A model generated the notes under the pieces. That model was not told the DNA's origin, did no database searches, and worked only from the letters and a program-made list of their open reading frames with translations. From positions 1 to 22,520 of IMG/VR virus record IMGVR_UViG_3300036761_003974: 22,520 nucleotides of DNA. One strand, given 5' to 3'. The stretch's first letter is position 1, and the number at the start of each line of letters is the position of its first letter. This stretch comes from a virus. Made by a program: the position numbers and the translations under genes. Of the stretch, positions 1 through 6,023 are shown one piece after another.

Positions 1-181
1 GGATACCGCGAAACTGCCAAGCCAGACCGGCGTGCAGTTCCAGATAGGAGAGGAAGAACCTCCGCGCCTCCGCGCTCGTCAGCAACTCGCGTTCGAGCGA
101 TTCGCGTTCCGCCGGGCCCAAGGTCCCCGCGACGTAATCGTCGGCCCAATCCCGGAGCCGGGCGGCTTGGTCTGAGTTCAT
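1..181 (-). CDS. Anti-sigma/FecR-like planctomycete protein, N-terminal part (runs off the window)
   Basis: The first 60 residues of a minus-strand gene are visible; the rest lies beyond position 1. It begins MNSDQAARLRDWADDYVAGT and continues as an acidic, helical, Cys-free segment (AERESLERELL, then FFLSYLELHAGLAW). Its ATG (181-179) overlaps the TGA stop of the upstream sigma gene in an ATGA junction, so the two are probably one transcript with coupled translation. In planctomycetes, short sigma-70 factors are commonly followed by a FecR- or LamG-domain membrane protein with such an N-terminus, which acts as the presumed sensor or anti-sigma partner. No membrane segment or FecR domain is in view, so this role is inferred from position and N-terminal character only. 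Confidence 0.55.
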   Translation of the reverse strand, partial: MNSDQAARLRDWADDYVAGTLGPAERESLERELLTSAEARRFFLSYLELHAGLAWQFRGI

Positions 182-705
182 GATGTGCTTCCTTCCGCAA
201 GGACTCTCAACATGCAGTCGTGCAGGATGGCCCGGATCCGCCGCAGGCTCTTGTACAGGGCATTGGCCGAACGCCCGGCCGCAGCCGCCGTGCGGTTGAG
301 CGGCCCTTCCCGGTAGCTCTCCTCCAGCAGGGCCATTTGGCGCGGCGGAAGCCGGTTCAGGCAGTGCCGCAGCGCCAGGTGGCACTCCTCCGAGAATCGG
401 CCCCCCGCCTCCCGGCTCGTCACGAGCAGCTCCGCCACTTCCTCGCTCAACAGGGCCTGCCGGGTGGATTCGCGGCGGCGGAAATTGCGCACATGGTTTT
501 GGGCGATCGCGCAGGCCCAACTTACAAACTGGCCCTTTTCCGGATCGAACTTCGCCCGCTCTTGTCACAGCGTGAGGCAAGTCTGCTGAAACAAGTCCTC
601 GACATCCTCACGCCGCGGCACGAGGGTGAACAAAAAGCGGTAAACCCTGCTTTGGTTGGCTAGCAGGAGGGTGATGAAGCGGTTGTCAGACTGTTCGGTG
701 GTCAT
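178..705 (-). pseudogene. Sigma-70 family (ECF-like) RNA polymerase sigma factor interrupted by in-frame TGA
   Basis: Reading from the ATG at 705-703 gives one continuous frame of 175 sense codons except for a TGA at codon 47 (567-565). Before it comes region 2 (RVYRFLFTLVPRREDVEDLF, then QQTCLTL). After it the frame resumes as QERAKFDPEKGQFVSWACAI and the helix-turn-helix region 4 (HCLNRLPPRQMALLEESY, then NRTAAAAGRSANALYKSLRR). The interrupted position is normally Trp in this family. The second sigma factor in this window (16614-17192) has LDLWRRLSKFDPGK where this one has LTL-stop-QERAKFDPEK. A GTG at 492 could restart translation but would yield only region 4. The stop overlaps the ATG of the next gene. 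Many other genes here end in TGA, so a changed genetic code is not supported. A nonsense mutation or a base-call error is most likely. Confidence 0.8.
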
Positions 706-1160
706 CTCTATAATTGATTGGTCGCACCAGCGGGAAAGTGGCCCAAGAAAACGAGACTGTAGTAAGTTTGCCGGGACGGATCACGGTAACCCTTTTCTGG
801 ACAAGAGGTTACGGCGAGGCGCCAATGCCAGAATGGCACACCCAACTTGCCTGCCATGAATCCTGCCCACGGAACGCACAGGCCGGCTTTCCGCTGGGTA
901 TCTGCGAAAGACAGATGCCGCATGGTTCCCGGTAAAGGTGCTATAGTCTCGAAAACGCTCCGAATTTCCAAGCTGGCTTTCACGTATTGTCCCGCCGGGA
1001 AAGCAAGCGTACAGTCGAATCGACCCGCAAGTCCCCGTTTTGCCAGTCACCCATTGGGTTTCCCTGTCGCAATGGCATGAGTTTTGCCCAACGCCTCCTG
1101 TTTTTCAGGGGGCTGATGCCCACCGCTGCTTGTGGTTCCTGCATCTCCTTCTCGTCTTGC
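706..1160. other. Intergenic region between host sigma factor and phage fragments; no gene seen
   Basis: About 455 bases without a convincing coding frame: the open frames here are short, overlap one another and lack ribosome binding sites. It separates a host-type regulatory gene pair from the first phage-derived gene, so it probably contains the left edge of the mobile element. I found no copy here of the 22-bp repeat seen beside the recombinase at the other end, so the boundary is not fixed. Confidence 0.4.
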
Positions 1161-1907
1161 TCAGGGCCGCGTCCGCGGGCCGGGATAGGCGTCGGCTCCG
1201 TCTGTGCCGCCGGCCCGGTTGTGGATGCGCTCCAGGCGGCGGATGGCGTAGATGGACGCCGGGAAGTCCTCGAGCAGGGCCTCGTTGCACTCGAACTCCG
1301 TCTTCATGGATTCCAGCATCGACCTGGCCCGTTCGGCCGTGGCGCCGATGAGGCAGACGAAATGCCGGTGGGCGTACAGGATGGCCCAGATGCAGGCCAT
1401 CTCGGCGAGGGTCGTCTTGCCGCTGCCGCGCGGCATGGCCTGGGCGAACTGGCCGCCCCTGAGGACCGCCGCCTCGATCTTCGAGATGACCTTCAGGTGG
1501 TCGCCCGACCAGGCCAGGGTGAAGGCGGCCGGGAAGTAGGTCTCACAGAACCGACGGAAATCCTTCTCGCAGGCAGCACGGCGCTCGGGGTGGACCACGT
1601 CGGGGATGGGGGCGATCTCACGGCCCGTGGCCGAGAGCCGGCGGTTCCTGGCCGCCGCCTCAGCCTTCAAGGCATCGTAGCTTGAGGGGCCCTGGCCGGG
1701 TGTGCGCGGGCTGTAGCGTGCTTGCCAGGAGGCCACGAGCCAAGCGGCGTAGGCCAGGACGTTCACGCGCGTGGAGTCGCCCACGCGGAGGCCTGCCCGG
1801 ATGACATTCCGCCGGACACGGGCCTCGCTCGTCACCTCGCCGAGGCGGGTCGAGTTCAGGAGGCCGGCGAGTTTGCCGGGCCGCATGATTTTCAGGTCGA
1901 TGCTCAC
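1161..1907 (-). CDS. Phage terminase large subunit, truncated after the N-terminal part of the ATPase
   Basis: A 248-residue protein with a clear Walker A motif (MPRGSGKTT, residues 158-166) inside a segment collinear with the second terminase at 9031-10173. Shared stretches include DFRRFCETYF versus [28 protein letters not shown] versus [18 protein letters not shown], and GATAERARSML versus [11 protein letters not shown]. The terminase reading runs to about residue 230 (IYAIRRLERIHNR). It then changes to a short Gly/Pro/Arg tail and stops. No Walker B or RNase H-like nuclease domain is present, although full-length relatives have both. The first 60 residues include a helical segment (NVLAYAAWLVASW). 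The start is GTG at 1907, overlapping the TGA of the upstream small gene (GTGA). It is probably a non-functional packaging-motor remnant. Confidence 0.75.
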   Translation of the reverse strand: MSIDLKIMRPGKLAGLLNSTRLGEVTSEARVRRNVIRAGLRVGDSTRVNVLAYAAWLVASWQARYSPRTPGQGPSSYDALKAEAAARNRRLSATGREIAPIPDVVHPERRAACEKDFRRFCETYFPAAFTLAWSGDHLKVISKIEAAVLRGGQFAQAMPRGSGKTTLAEMACIWAILYAHRHFVCLIGATAERARSMLESMKTEFECNEALLEDFPASIYAIRRLERIHNRAGGTDGADAYPGPRTRP

Positions 1908-2119
1908 GGTTTCTCGGCCACTTCCTTCTCCAACCAGGCCATCAGTTCCACGAGGTTCAGCCGGCCGTCGGCCAGGACGGGCGCGCCGGCGTCGATGGCC
2001 GCCCGAACCATGTCCTCCGTGACGTCCCGCCCGCCCGCCGCCGTCAGCAGCCGGGCCGCCTCGGCGGGCGTTAGGGCCGCGGGGTTCAGTTGCTGCGAAT
2101 TGGGTTGGTCAGCGTCCAT
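1904..2119 (-). CDS. Small phage protein upstream of terminase (possible small terminase/DNA-binding subunit)
   Basis: A 71-residue acidic protein: a Gln/Asn-rich start, then LTPAEAARLLTAAGGRDVTE, then a C-terminal helical stretch (GRLNLVELMAWLEKEVAE). The helix-turn-helix-like spacing and the position immediately before a large-terminase gene, with a GTGA stop/start overlap, suggest a packaging-initiation or small terminase role. No diagnostic motif proves this. It is divergent from the plus-strand gene at 2283, so about 160 bases (2120-2282) should hold promoters for both directions. I could not identify convincing promoter boxes there. Confidence 0.5.
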   Translation of the reverse strand: MDADQPNSQQLNPAALTPAEAARLLTAAGGRDVTEDMVRAAIDAGAPVLADGRLNLVELMAWLEKEVAEKP

Positions 2120-2282
2120 CGGGAATCTTCCAGAATCTTGCCGCCGGGGCGTAACTCGCGCCGGGGGCGCGACATGCGGCGGCGGAATCTATGCCCGTTC
2201 CTGCATATTTGTCCTTGATTCCGGGCCGAAAACATGCCCTGATCCACGTGGTGGGGCAACGCGAACGCGAAAGGAGCAGGCG

Positions 2283-2537
2283 ATGAAAACGACGCGAATG
2301 ACGGTCGAGGGCACGAAGGGCTGGGCGAACATCGCCTACCGCGAGGTGGCGGGGAAGCAGGTCATCGGCATCCGCGGCGACGGGGCGGCGGGCGTATTCG
2401 ACCTCAACGCCGACACCCGAGACGAGCGGAGCCAGCAGTATGCCGCCGCCCGACTCCAGCAGAACCTCGACGGGTACGTCGGCACCGCGGGCGACGTGGC
2501 CGACTACCTGCGGGCCATCCAGACCTTCGCCGACTGA
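2283..2537 (+). CDS. Conserved-looking small hypothetical protein
   Basis: An 84-residue protein starting MKTTRMTVEGTKGWANIAYR and ending in a likely helix (VADYLRAIQTFAD). The start is supported by AAAGGAGC eight bases upstream of the ATG. The N-terminal half looks beta-rich (VAGKQVIGIRGDGAAGVFDL), the C-terminal half helical; there are no Cys residues, no signal peptide and no membrane segment. I do not recognise the family. It leads a three-gene plus-strand set (2283, 2640, 3117), each with its own strong Shine-Dalgarno, ending with a HARE-HTH protein; the set probably shares one transcript. Confidence 0.6.
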   Translation: MKTTRMTVEGTKGWANIAYREVAGKQVIGIRGDGAAGVFDLNADTRDERSQQYAAARLQQNLDGYVGTAGDVADYLRAIQTFAD

Positions 2538-2639
2538 CCGGACCTGCACGCGGAGCCTCGCCAGGTGGCGAAGCCGAGCGCCTGGGCCCGCACGGGGCGG
2601 GACGGCAGACGACCAGGACAACGCACAGGAGGACGAACC

Positions 2640-3077
2640 ATGAAGAAGCAGGTCCTCACGATCCGCGAGGCGAACCGCCTGGCGCGGGGCCGGGCGCGGG
2701 TGACGACGAGCCCCGAGGACGGGCGGCTCTGGCGGGTCGAGGGCGACGGCTGGGTCGAGGCCCACGAGCCGATGGGGCGCCTGGCGTGGCAGACGTTCCT
2801 CGCCGAGAAGGTCGACGCCGAGGCCGAGGAGCCGACGCCGACCAGCGGACGCCACGAGATGGTGGCCTACTCCGGCGAGCAGACGGCGGTGCTCAAGGAC
2901 GTCCTCAGCGACGCCCTGAGCCCGCAGGCCGTGGCGGCCATCGCCGCCTACCTCCAGCCGGCCAAGACCAAGGACAAGGCGGTGAACCACGAACTCAGGT
3001 GGTTCGCCGAGCGGCTCACCGAACTGGTCGGTGGGCCCGAGATGCAGGGCCGCCTCGCGGAAGAGGTCGGCCTGTAA
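2640..3077 (+). CDS. Hypothetical protein, middle gene of the HARE-HTH set
   Basis: A 145-residue protein beginning MKKQVLTIREANRLARGRAR. AGGAGG lies eight bases upstream of the ATG, which is why this start was chosen over the longer open frame. The first 50 residues include Trp-rich beta strands (RLWRVEGDGWVEAHEP). An acidic linker follows (EKVDAEAEEPTPTSG). The last 80 residues are mostly helical (LSDALSPQAVAAIAAYLQ, then LRWFAERLTELVG). No catalytic motif or family is recognised. It sits 102 bases after the 84-aa gene and 39 bases before the HARE-HTH gene on the same strand. Confidence 0.6.
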   Translation: MKKQVLTIREANRLARGRARVTTSPEDGRLWRVEGDGWVEAHEPMGRLAWQTFLAEKVDAEAEEPTPTSGRHEMVAYSGEQTAVLKDVLSDALSPQAVAAIAAYLQPAKTKDKAVNHELRWFAERLTELVGGPEMQGRLAEEVGL

Positions 3078-3116
3078 CGAACCGTCCCACGGGGACGCCA
3101 GCGAAAGGAGTCGGTC

Positions 3117-3653
3117 ATGAAGAAGGCAGACGTCAAGGTCGGCGAGCGCTACAGCGCTAAGGTGTCTGACAAGGTGGTTGTGGTCCGCATCGACGCGGAG
3201 AACCCGCACGGCGGGTGGGACGCGACCAACGAGGCCACGGGCAAGAAGGTGCGAGTGAAGAGCGCCCAGCGGCTGCGGGGCGCGGCCAAGCCCAAGGCCG
3301 CCGCCCACGAGGCCGCCCCGGCCGCCGACGTTGGCGCGGGGGCGAAGCCGGACGCCAAGGTGGCCCCGGAGGCCAAGGGCAGGAAGCCCAAGGCCGCCAA
3401 GGCGAAGGGCGAACGCAAGCCTGGCATCCTGACGCTGGCTGCGGACGTCCTGAAGGACGCCAAGGCCCCGATGGACTGCAAGACCATCGTCGAGAAGGTC
3501 CTGGCCAAGGGCTTGTGGCAGACGAAGGGCCGGACTCCTTCCGCGACCCTTTACTCCGCGATCATCCGTGAGGTCGCCACGCGGGGCAAGGAGGCCCGGT
3601 TCCACAAGACGGGCCGGGGCCAGTTCGAGTTGAGCGCCGCCGCACGCCAGTAG
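3117..3653 (+). CDS. HARE-HTH domain protein, copy A
   Basis: A 178-residue protein in three parts. Residues 1-60 form a small beta-rich module ([20 protein letters not shown], then [20 protein letters not shown]). Residues 60-105 are an Ala/Lys/Pro-rich flexible linker. Residues 105-178 match the HARE-HTH winged-helix fold (AADVLKDAKAPMDCKTIVEK, KGLWQTKGRTPSATLYSAI, FHKTGRGQFEL). HARE-HTH domains occur in RNA polymerase delta subunits, chromatin proteins and restriction-type enzymes, and are thought to read DNA or its modification state. The start has GAAAGGAG upstream. A paralogue (8388-8891) on the opposite strand has the same architecture and a similar hairpin after its stop. Function here is inferred: DNA binding, perhaps linked to the element's DNA modification genes. 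Confidence 0.75.
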   Translation: MKKADVKVGERYSAKVSDKVVVVRIDAENPHGGWDATNEATGKKVRVKSAQRLRGAAKPKAAAHEAAPAADVGAGAKPDAKVAPEAKGRKPKAAKAKGERKPGILTLAADVLKDAKAPMDCKTIVEKVLAKGLWQTKGRTPSATLYSAIIREVATRGKEARFHKTGRGQFELSAAARQ

Positions 3654-3655
3654 CA

Positions 3656-4204
3656 TCAACCTGCCTCCCCCAAGCGCCCGGGCGCGTCCTGCCTGGGCGT
3701 CTCTTCGGCCTCAGCCTGGGCGAAAAGTGGAGCGGCGTCTCGGAACTGCCCCGAGCCCTGGAACCTGGGAGGTTCCCGGATCGCTCTTGATCCCTCCGCC
3801 GCTCTCGTCTCCCCACCGCCCTCGAGTGTCCAGACGCAGTCATCCTTCTTCGGGTACTCCTGGCCCCACCGGAATGGCGACTCGCGGAGGAGCCGCTTCC
3901 TGAGGCCGTGGCCACACAGGAAGTGGCAGTACCGGAACTGTCGGCCGCGGACACGCCTGAGGCCCACGCTCCGCGAGAAGGCCCGTTCGACCGCCTGGTT
4001 GACCGCCGGGTCGCGGGCGAGCATCTGGAGCCTCGGCCCCGTCCCGACGACGTCGTTGGCCAGCGTCAGGACGATGCCCTTGGCGTAGCGGTCGGCGGCG
4101 ATCTGGTCGGCCAGGGAGTGCTGCTGAACGCCGCCGGTCTCGTCGGACGCGCTCGCCGGCCCTTCGGCGTTCGTGCGAATCGCGTCTTCCAGGTCGTCGC
4201 CCAT
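3656..4204 (-). CDS. Chimeric orf: portal-like N-terminus fused to Mom-like C-terminal tail
   Basis: A 182-residue open frame starting at ATG 4204 with AGGAGA eight bases upstream. Residues about 25-75 resemble the N-terminus of lambda-type phage portal proteins (SLADQIAADRYAKGIVLTLA, then NDVVGTGPRLQML). At about residue 77 the sequence switches to a tail nearly the same as the C-terminus of the Mom-like protein at 11865 (RSVGLRRVRGRQFRYCHFLC, LRKRLLRESPFRWG, YPKKDDCVW, EPPRFQGSGQF). The two tails are also highly similar as DNA (3722-3973 and 11919-12155) and differ by 15 bases in length, in frame. The likely origin is a recombination or deletion that removed most of the portal gene and the front of a mom gene. 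It is unlikely to work as a portal. The last residues (AQAEAEETPRQ onward) are unique. Confidence 0.65.
   Translation of the reverse strand: MGDDLEDAIRTNAEGPASASDETGGVQQHSLADQIAADRYAKGIVLTLANDVVGTGPRLQMLARDPAVNQAVERAFSRSVGLRRVRGRQFRYCHFLCGHGLRKRLLRESPFRWGQEYPKKDDCVWTLEGGGETRAAEGSRAIREPPRFQGSGQFRDAAPLFAQAEAEETPRQDAPGRLGEAG
3675..3699 (+). terminator. GC-rich hairpin after HARE-HTH copy A
   Basis: Nine-base arms CGCCCGGGC (3675-3683) and GCCTGGGCG (3691-3699) pair fully if one G-U is allowed, with a 7-base loop, followed by TCTCTTC. A corresponding hairpin with near-identical arms follows HARE-HTH copy B (8345-8373), so it appears to be a conserved 3' element of this gene. It lacks a long T-run, so it may be a weak or factor-assisted terminator. 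It overlaps the 3' end of the convergent gene at 3656. Confidence 0.5.
3722..3973. repeat. Mom-tail direct repeat, copy A
   Basis: The segment from GAAAAGTGGAGCGGCGT to GAGGCCCACGCTCCG is closely similar, in the same orientation, to 11919-12155. Conserved runs include CCGGAATGGCGACTC and ACACAGGAAGTGGCAGTACC. Copy A is 15 bases longer. Both encode the C-terminal tail of a Mom-like protein on the minus strand. The pair is about 8 kb apart and could recombine. Confidence 0.75.
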
Positions 4205-4255
4205 CGCCTGTCTCCTGCCTGCCCGCCTTGGGCGGGACGACCCGGCCGGGCGACG

Positions 4256-4297
4256 GCCAAAAAGAAAGGCCGTGCGGGGGTTCGGCCCCGAACGGCC
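4256..4297 (-). terminator. Intrinsic-terminator-like hairpin upstream of the portal-like chimera
   Basis: On the minus strand, GGCCGT (4297-4292) pairs with ACGGCC (4273-4268), with a second inner G/C stem, followed by TTTCTTTTT (4267-4259). It ends about 55 bases before the start codon at 4204. No clear minus-strand gene ends just upstream, so it may be a leftover terminator or a leader attenuator for the chimeric gene. Confidence 0.5.
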
Positions 4298-4474
4298 TGT
4301 ATCTTCTCGGACTCCGCGACGGGGATCAGCCGTCGCGTCGTCGCCCAGCCGGGTTGTCAACTCCTGCCTGCTAGTGATCTATACGCTTGAAAAGGAGGCC
4401 ATGCAAGAGATTCCCGCATGGCCCCGTTACACCGGTGTACTTTTTTTGCGGACATCAGCCTTATGACAGGCGGA

Positions 4475-4553
4475 CACGCGGCCATCATCCGCTGCCGCTG
4501 CCAGTGCCTCGACTACCGGGAGGTGTGCAACGACAAGGACTCCTTGGGCCTCC
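4475..4553 (+). pseudogene. Relic of the zinc-ribbon gene (C-terminal part)
   Basis: Read on the plus strand, this stretch encodes HAAIIRCRCQCLDYREVCND and aligns base by base with the 3' half of the intact zinc-ribbon gene at 8049-8282 (TAIIRRRCRCLDCGQVRVDK). GGCCATCATCCG is identical, followed by GCCG.TG.C.GTGCCT.GACT and CGACAA.GA. The last metal-binding Cys is replaced by Tyr (CLDY for CLDC), and no matching N-terminal zinc knuckle is found in frame. Upstream, AAAAGGAGG (4391-4399) precedes an ATG that opens only a 21-residue frame. I read this as a decayed copy. Confidence 0.55.
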
Positions 4554-4567
4554 CACGCACAAGGCGT

Positions 4568-4596
4568 TTGCCTCGCCCTGGTTTGTGGTGTATAGT
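4568..4596 (+). promoter_or_regulatory. Candidate sigma-70 promoter for the PEP-CTERM gene
   Basis: TTGCCT (4568-4573), a 17-base spacer, then TATAGT (4591-4596): a good vegetative-type promoter by sequence. Transcription starting near 4603 would give a leader of about 160 bases before the start codon at 4764. Planctomycete promoters are poorly charted, so this is a prediction. Confidence 0.5.
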
Positions 4597-4688
4597 TACC
4601 CTTGCGGAAGGCCGCGGGGTAAGGGCGCTCGCGGGGGGGGTGAGTGATGCTGCGCGGGCTCAGCAACGACAACCTGAGTGTGTTCGGC

Positions 4689-4730
4689 GGGCGATTTCCG
4701 GGGGAATCCCGGAGGTCGCCCTTTTTCTTT
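4689..4730 (+). terminator. Intrinsic terminator/attenuator hairpin in the PEP-CTERM leader
   Basis: Arms GGGCGA-TT-TCCGGG (4689-4702) and CCCGGA-GG-TCGCCC (4708-4721) pair over 14 positions, the two T-G pairs being wobble in RNA, around a GGAAT loop. TTTTTCTTT follows. It lies downstream of the candidate promoter and only 34 bases before the start codon. It therefore either shields the gene from upstream transcription or acts as a leader attenuator. Confidence 0.65.
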
Positions 4731-4763
4731 GGCAAACCGCATGGCATGGAAAGGGGAAGGGCA

Positions 4764-5822
4764 ATGATCAGCGTAACAGGTGTGGAGAGGGCAGCGGTGG
4801 TGGTGGCGTTGTGTGTAGCGATGGCCTCGGTCGCCACGGCGGCGGTCAACATCGAGACGGTGCCCGTGGGCAACAAGGGCAACGCTGGTGAGTGGTCTGG
4901 CGAGAGTTATGGCGGTTATGGCACGGACCGCATCTGCGGTGCGGTGGCCTACTCCTTCAACATGGGCAAGTACGAAATCTCGGCGGGGCAGTACACGGAA
5001 TTTCTGAATGCCGTGGCTAAAACTGATACTTTTGGGCTGTACCTAAGTCCAATGGGCGATAATCCCGTTGGTTGCCATATCCAGCGGAACGGAGGTTCCG
5101 GTAGCTACACCTACACCGTGGCGTCCGATTGGGCCAGTCGCCCTGTGAACTGGGTTTCTTGGGGAAGTGCAGCGAGGTTCGCAAACTGGTTGACTAATGG
5201 ACAACCGACTGGTGGGCAGAACCTGGCGACCACGGAGGACGGTTCGTACTACCTCAACGGCGGAACCACTAACGAACAACTCTTGGCGGTCACGCGAAAG
5301 GCCAGTGCGAGGTACGTGATCCCAACGGAGGATGAATGGTACAAGGCAGCCTATTACGACTGCGACAAACCCGGTGGAGCAGGTTATTGGGACTACCCAA
5401 CAAAGTCGAACTCGATTCCAAGCAATATCCTGTCTTTGACCGCCAACAATAACGCCAATTTTAACGCCTCTTTCGGGGGCAACGACTACACTATCGGGTC
5501 GCCGTACTGGTACACTGAAGCGGGTGCGTTCGCCAACTCATCCGGCCCCTGGGGCACATTCGACCAAGGCGGGAATGTGTGGGAGTGGAACGAGGCGGTT
5601 CTCCCCGACCCTGCTCATATGTGGGACGCAACTCGTGGTGTTCGCGGGGGCGATTGGAACAGCCCCTACACAACTCTCCAGGCTTCCTATCGCAATGGCC
5701 TCGACCCGGGGAGCGGCCGCTATAGTGCGGGGCTCCGTGTCGCCGAGGTTCCCGAGCCGGCTACGATGAGCCTGTTGGCGCTGGGTGGCCTGGGGATGCT
5801 GGTCCGCCGCAGGCGGAATTAA
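4764..5822 (+). CDS. Secreted SUMF1/FGE-fold protein with PEP-CTERM anchor
   Basis: A 352-residue exported protein. An N-terminal signal peptide (VVVALCVAMASVATAA) is followed by a formylglycine-generating-enzyme (SUMF1) type fold: KYEISAGQYTEFLNAV, RPVNWVSWGSAARFANWL, ARYVIPTEDEWYKAAYY, GGNVWEWNEA, RGVRGGDWNSPY and AGLRVAE. The paired active-site Cys of true FGEs is not present after RGGDW, so it is more likely a lectin-like or structural relative than an active oxidase. The C-terminus is a textbook PEP-CTERM: VPEPATMSLLALGG, hydrophobic segment, then RRRRN. This marks it for exosortase-dependent sorting to the cell surface. ATG 4764 was chosen because AAGGGGAAGG precedes it directly and it opens the signal peptide. 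It is a host-type gene, with relics of the phage zinc-ribbon gene on both sides. Confidence 0.85.
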   Translation: MISVTGVERAAVVVALCVAMASVATAAVNIETVPVGNKGNAGEWSGESYGGYGTDRICGAVAYSFNMGKYEISAGQYTEFLNAVAKTDTFGLYLSPMGDNPVGCHIQRNGGSGSYTYTVASDWASRPVNWVSWGSAARFANWLTNGQPTGGQNLATTEDGSYYLNGGTTNEQLLAVTRKASARYVIPTEDEWYKAAYYDCDKPGGAGYWDYPTKSNSIPSNILSLTANNNANFNASFGGNDYTIGSPYWYTEAGAFANSSGPWGTFDQGGNVWEWNEAVLPDPAHMWDATRGVRGGDWNSPYTTLQASYRNGLDPGSGRYSAGLRVAEVPEPATMSLLALGGLGMLVRRRRN

Positions 5823-5845
5823 TCGTCCTACAAACCAGAACTCGG

Positions 5846-5936
5846 CTAGGCATGCTCTTTGCCTGTCCGCACCTGATCGCAGTCCAAGCACCGGCCAGCA
5901 GCGGCGGATGATTGAACTGTAGGCCGTGCCGTCGTC
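5846..5936 (-). pseudogene. Frameshifted relic of the zinc-ribbon gene
   Basis: The minus strand aligns with the 3' half of the intact gene at 8049-8282. DDGTAYSSIIRRC matches VDGTPYTAIIRRRC; after a 1-base insertion the frame continues as CLDCDQVRTGKEHA and a TAG stop at 5848-5846, matching CLDCGQVRVDKEYL. The DNA keeps GGACTGCG..CAGGTGCGG and AAAGAG. The upstream part with the first CxxC is lost. It lies in the same orientation as the intact copy, with the HEPN gene between them. Confidence 0.7.
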
Positions 5937-6023
5937 CTGGGTGCGCATGCTGCGTCCCACGGCTCGGTTTGCTCAAGAAGTTGGGCGAACGTCGGAGGCG
6001 GTCAACGCCAGACCCGCTATGTC

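Noticed and set aside
178-705. Use of TGA as Trp (altered genetic code)
   Set aside because: Many genes here end in TGA within ATGA/GTGA overlaps, so TGA acts as a normal stop; the sigma-gene TGA is better read as a mutation or error.
833-852. TGGCAC...TTGC as a sigma-54 promoter
   Set aside because: The spacing between the GG and GC elements is 12 bases instead of the required 10.
2109-3659. A 516-residue minus-strand open frame
   Set aside because: It is the mirror of three well-supported plus-strand genes with strong ribosome sites; its composition (Leu/Arg/Gly-rich, no domains) is typical of antisense frames in GC-rich DNA.
4722-4766. GGCAAACC as part of a c-di-GMP (GEMM) riboswitch
   Set aside because: The rest of the GEMM core (the second conserved helix and GCAAAGCC-type tract) is missing and there is no room for it before the start codon.
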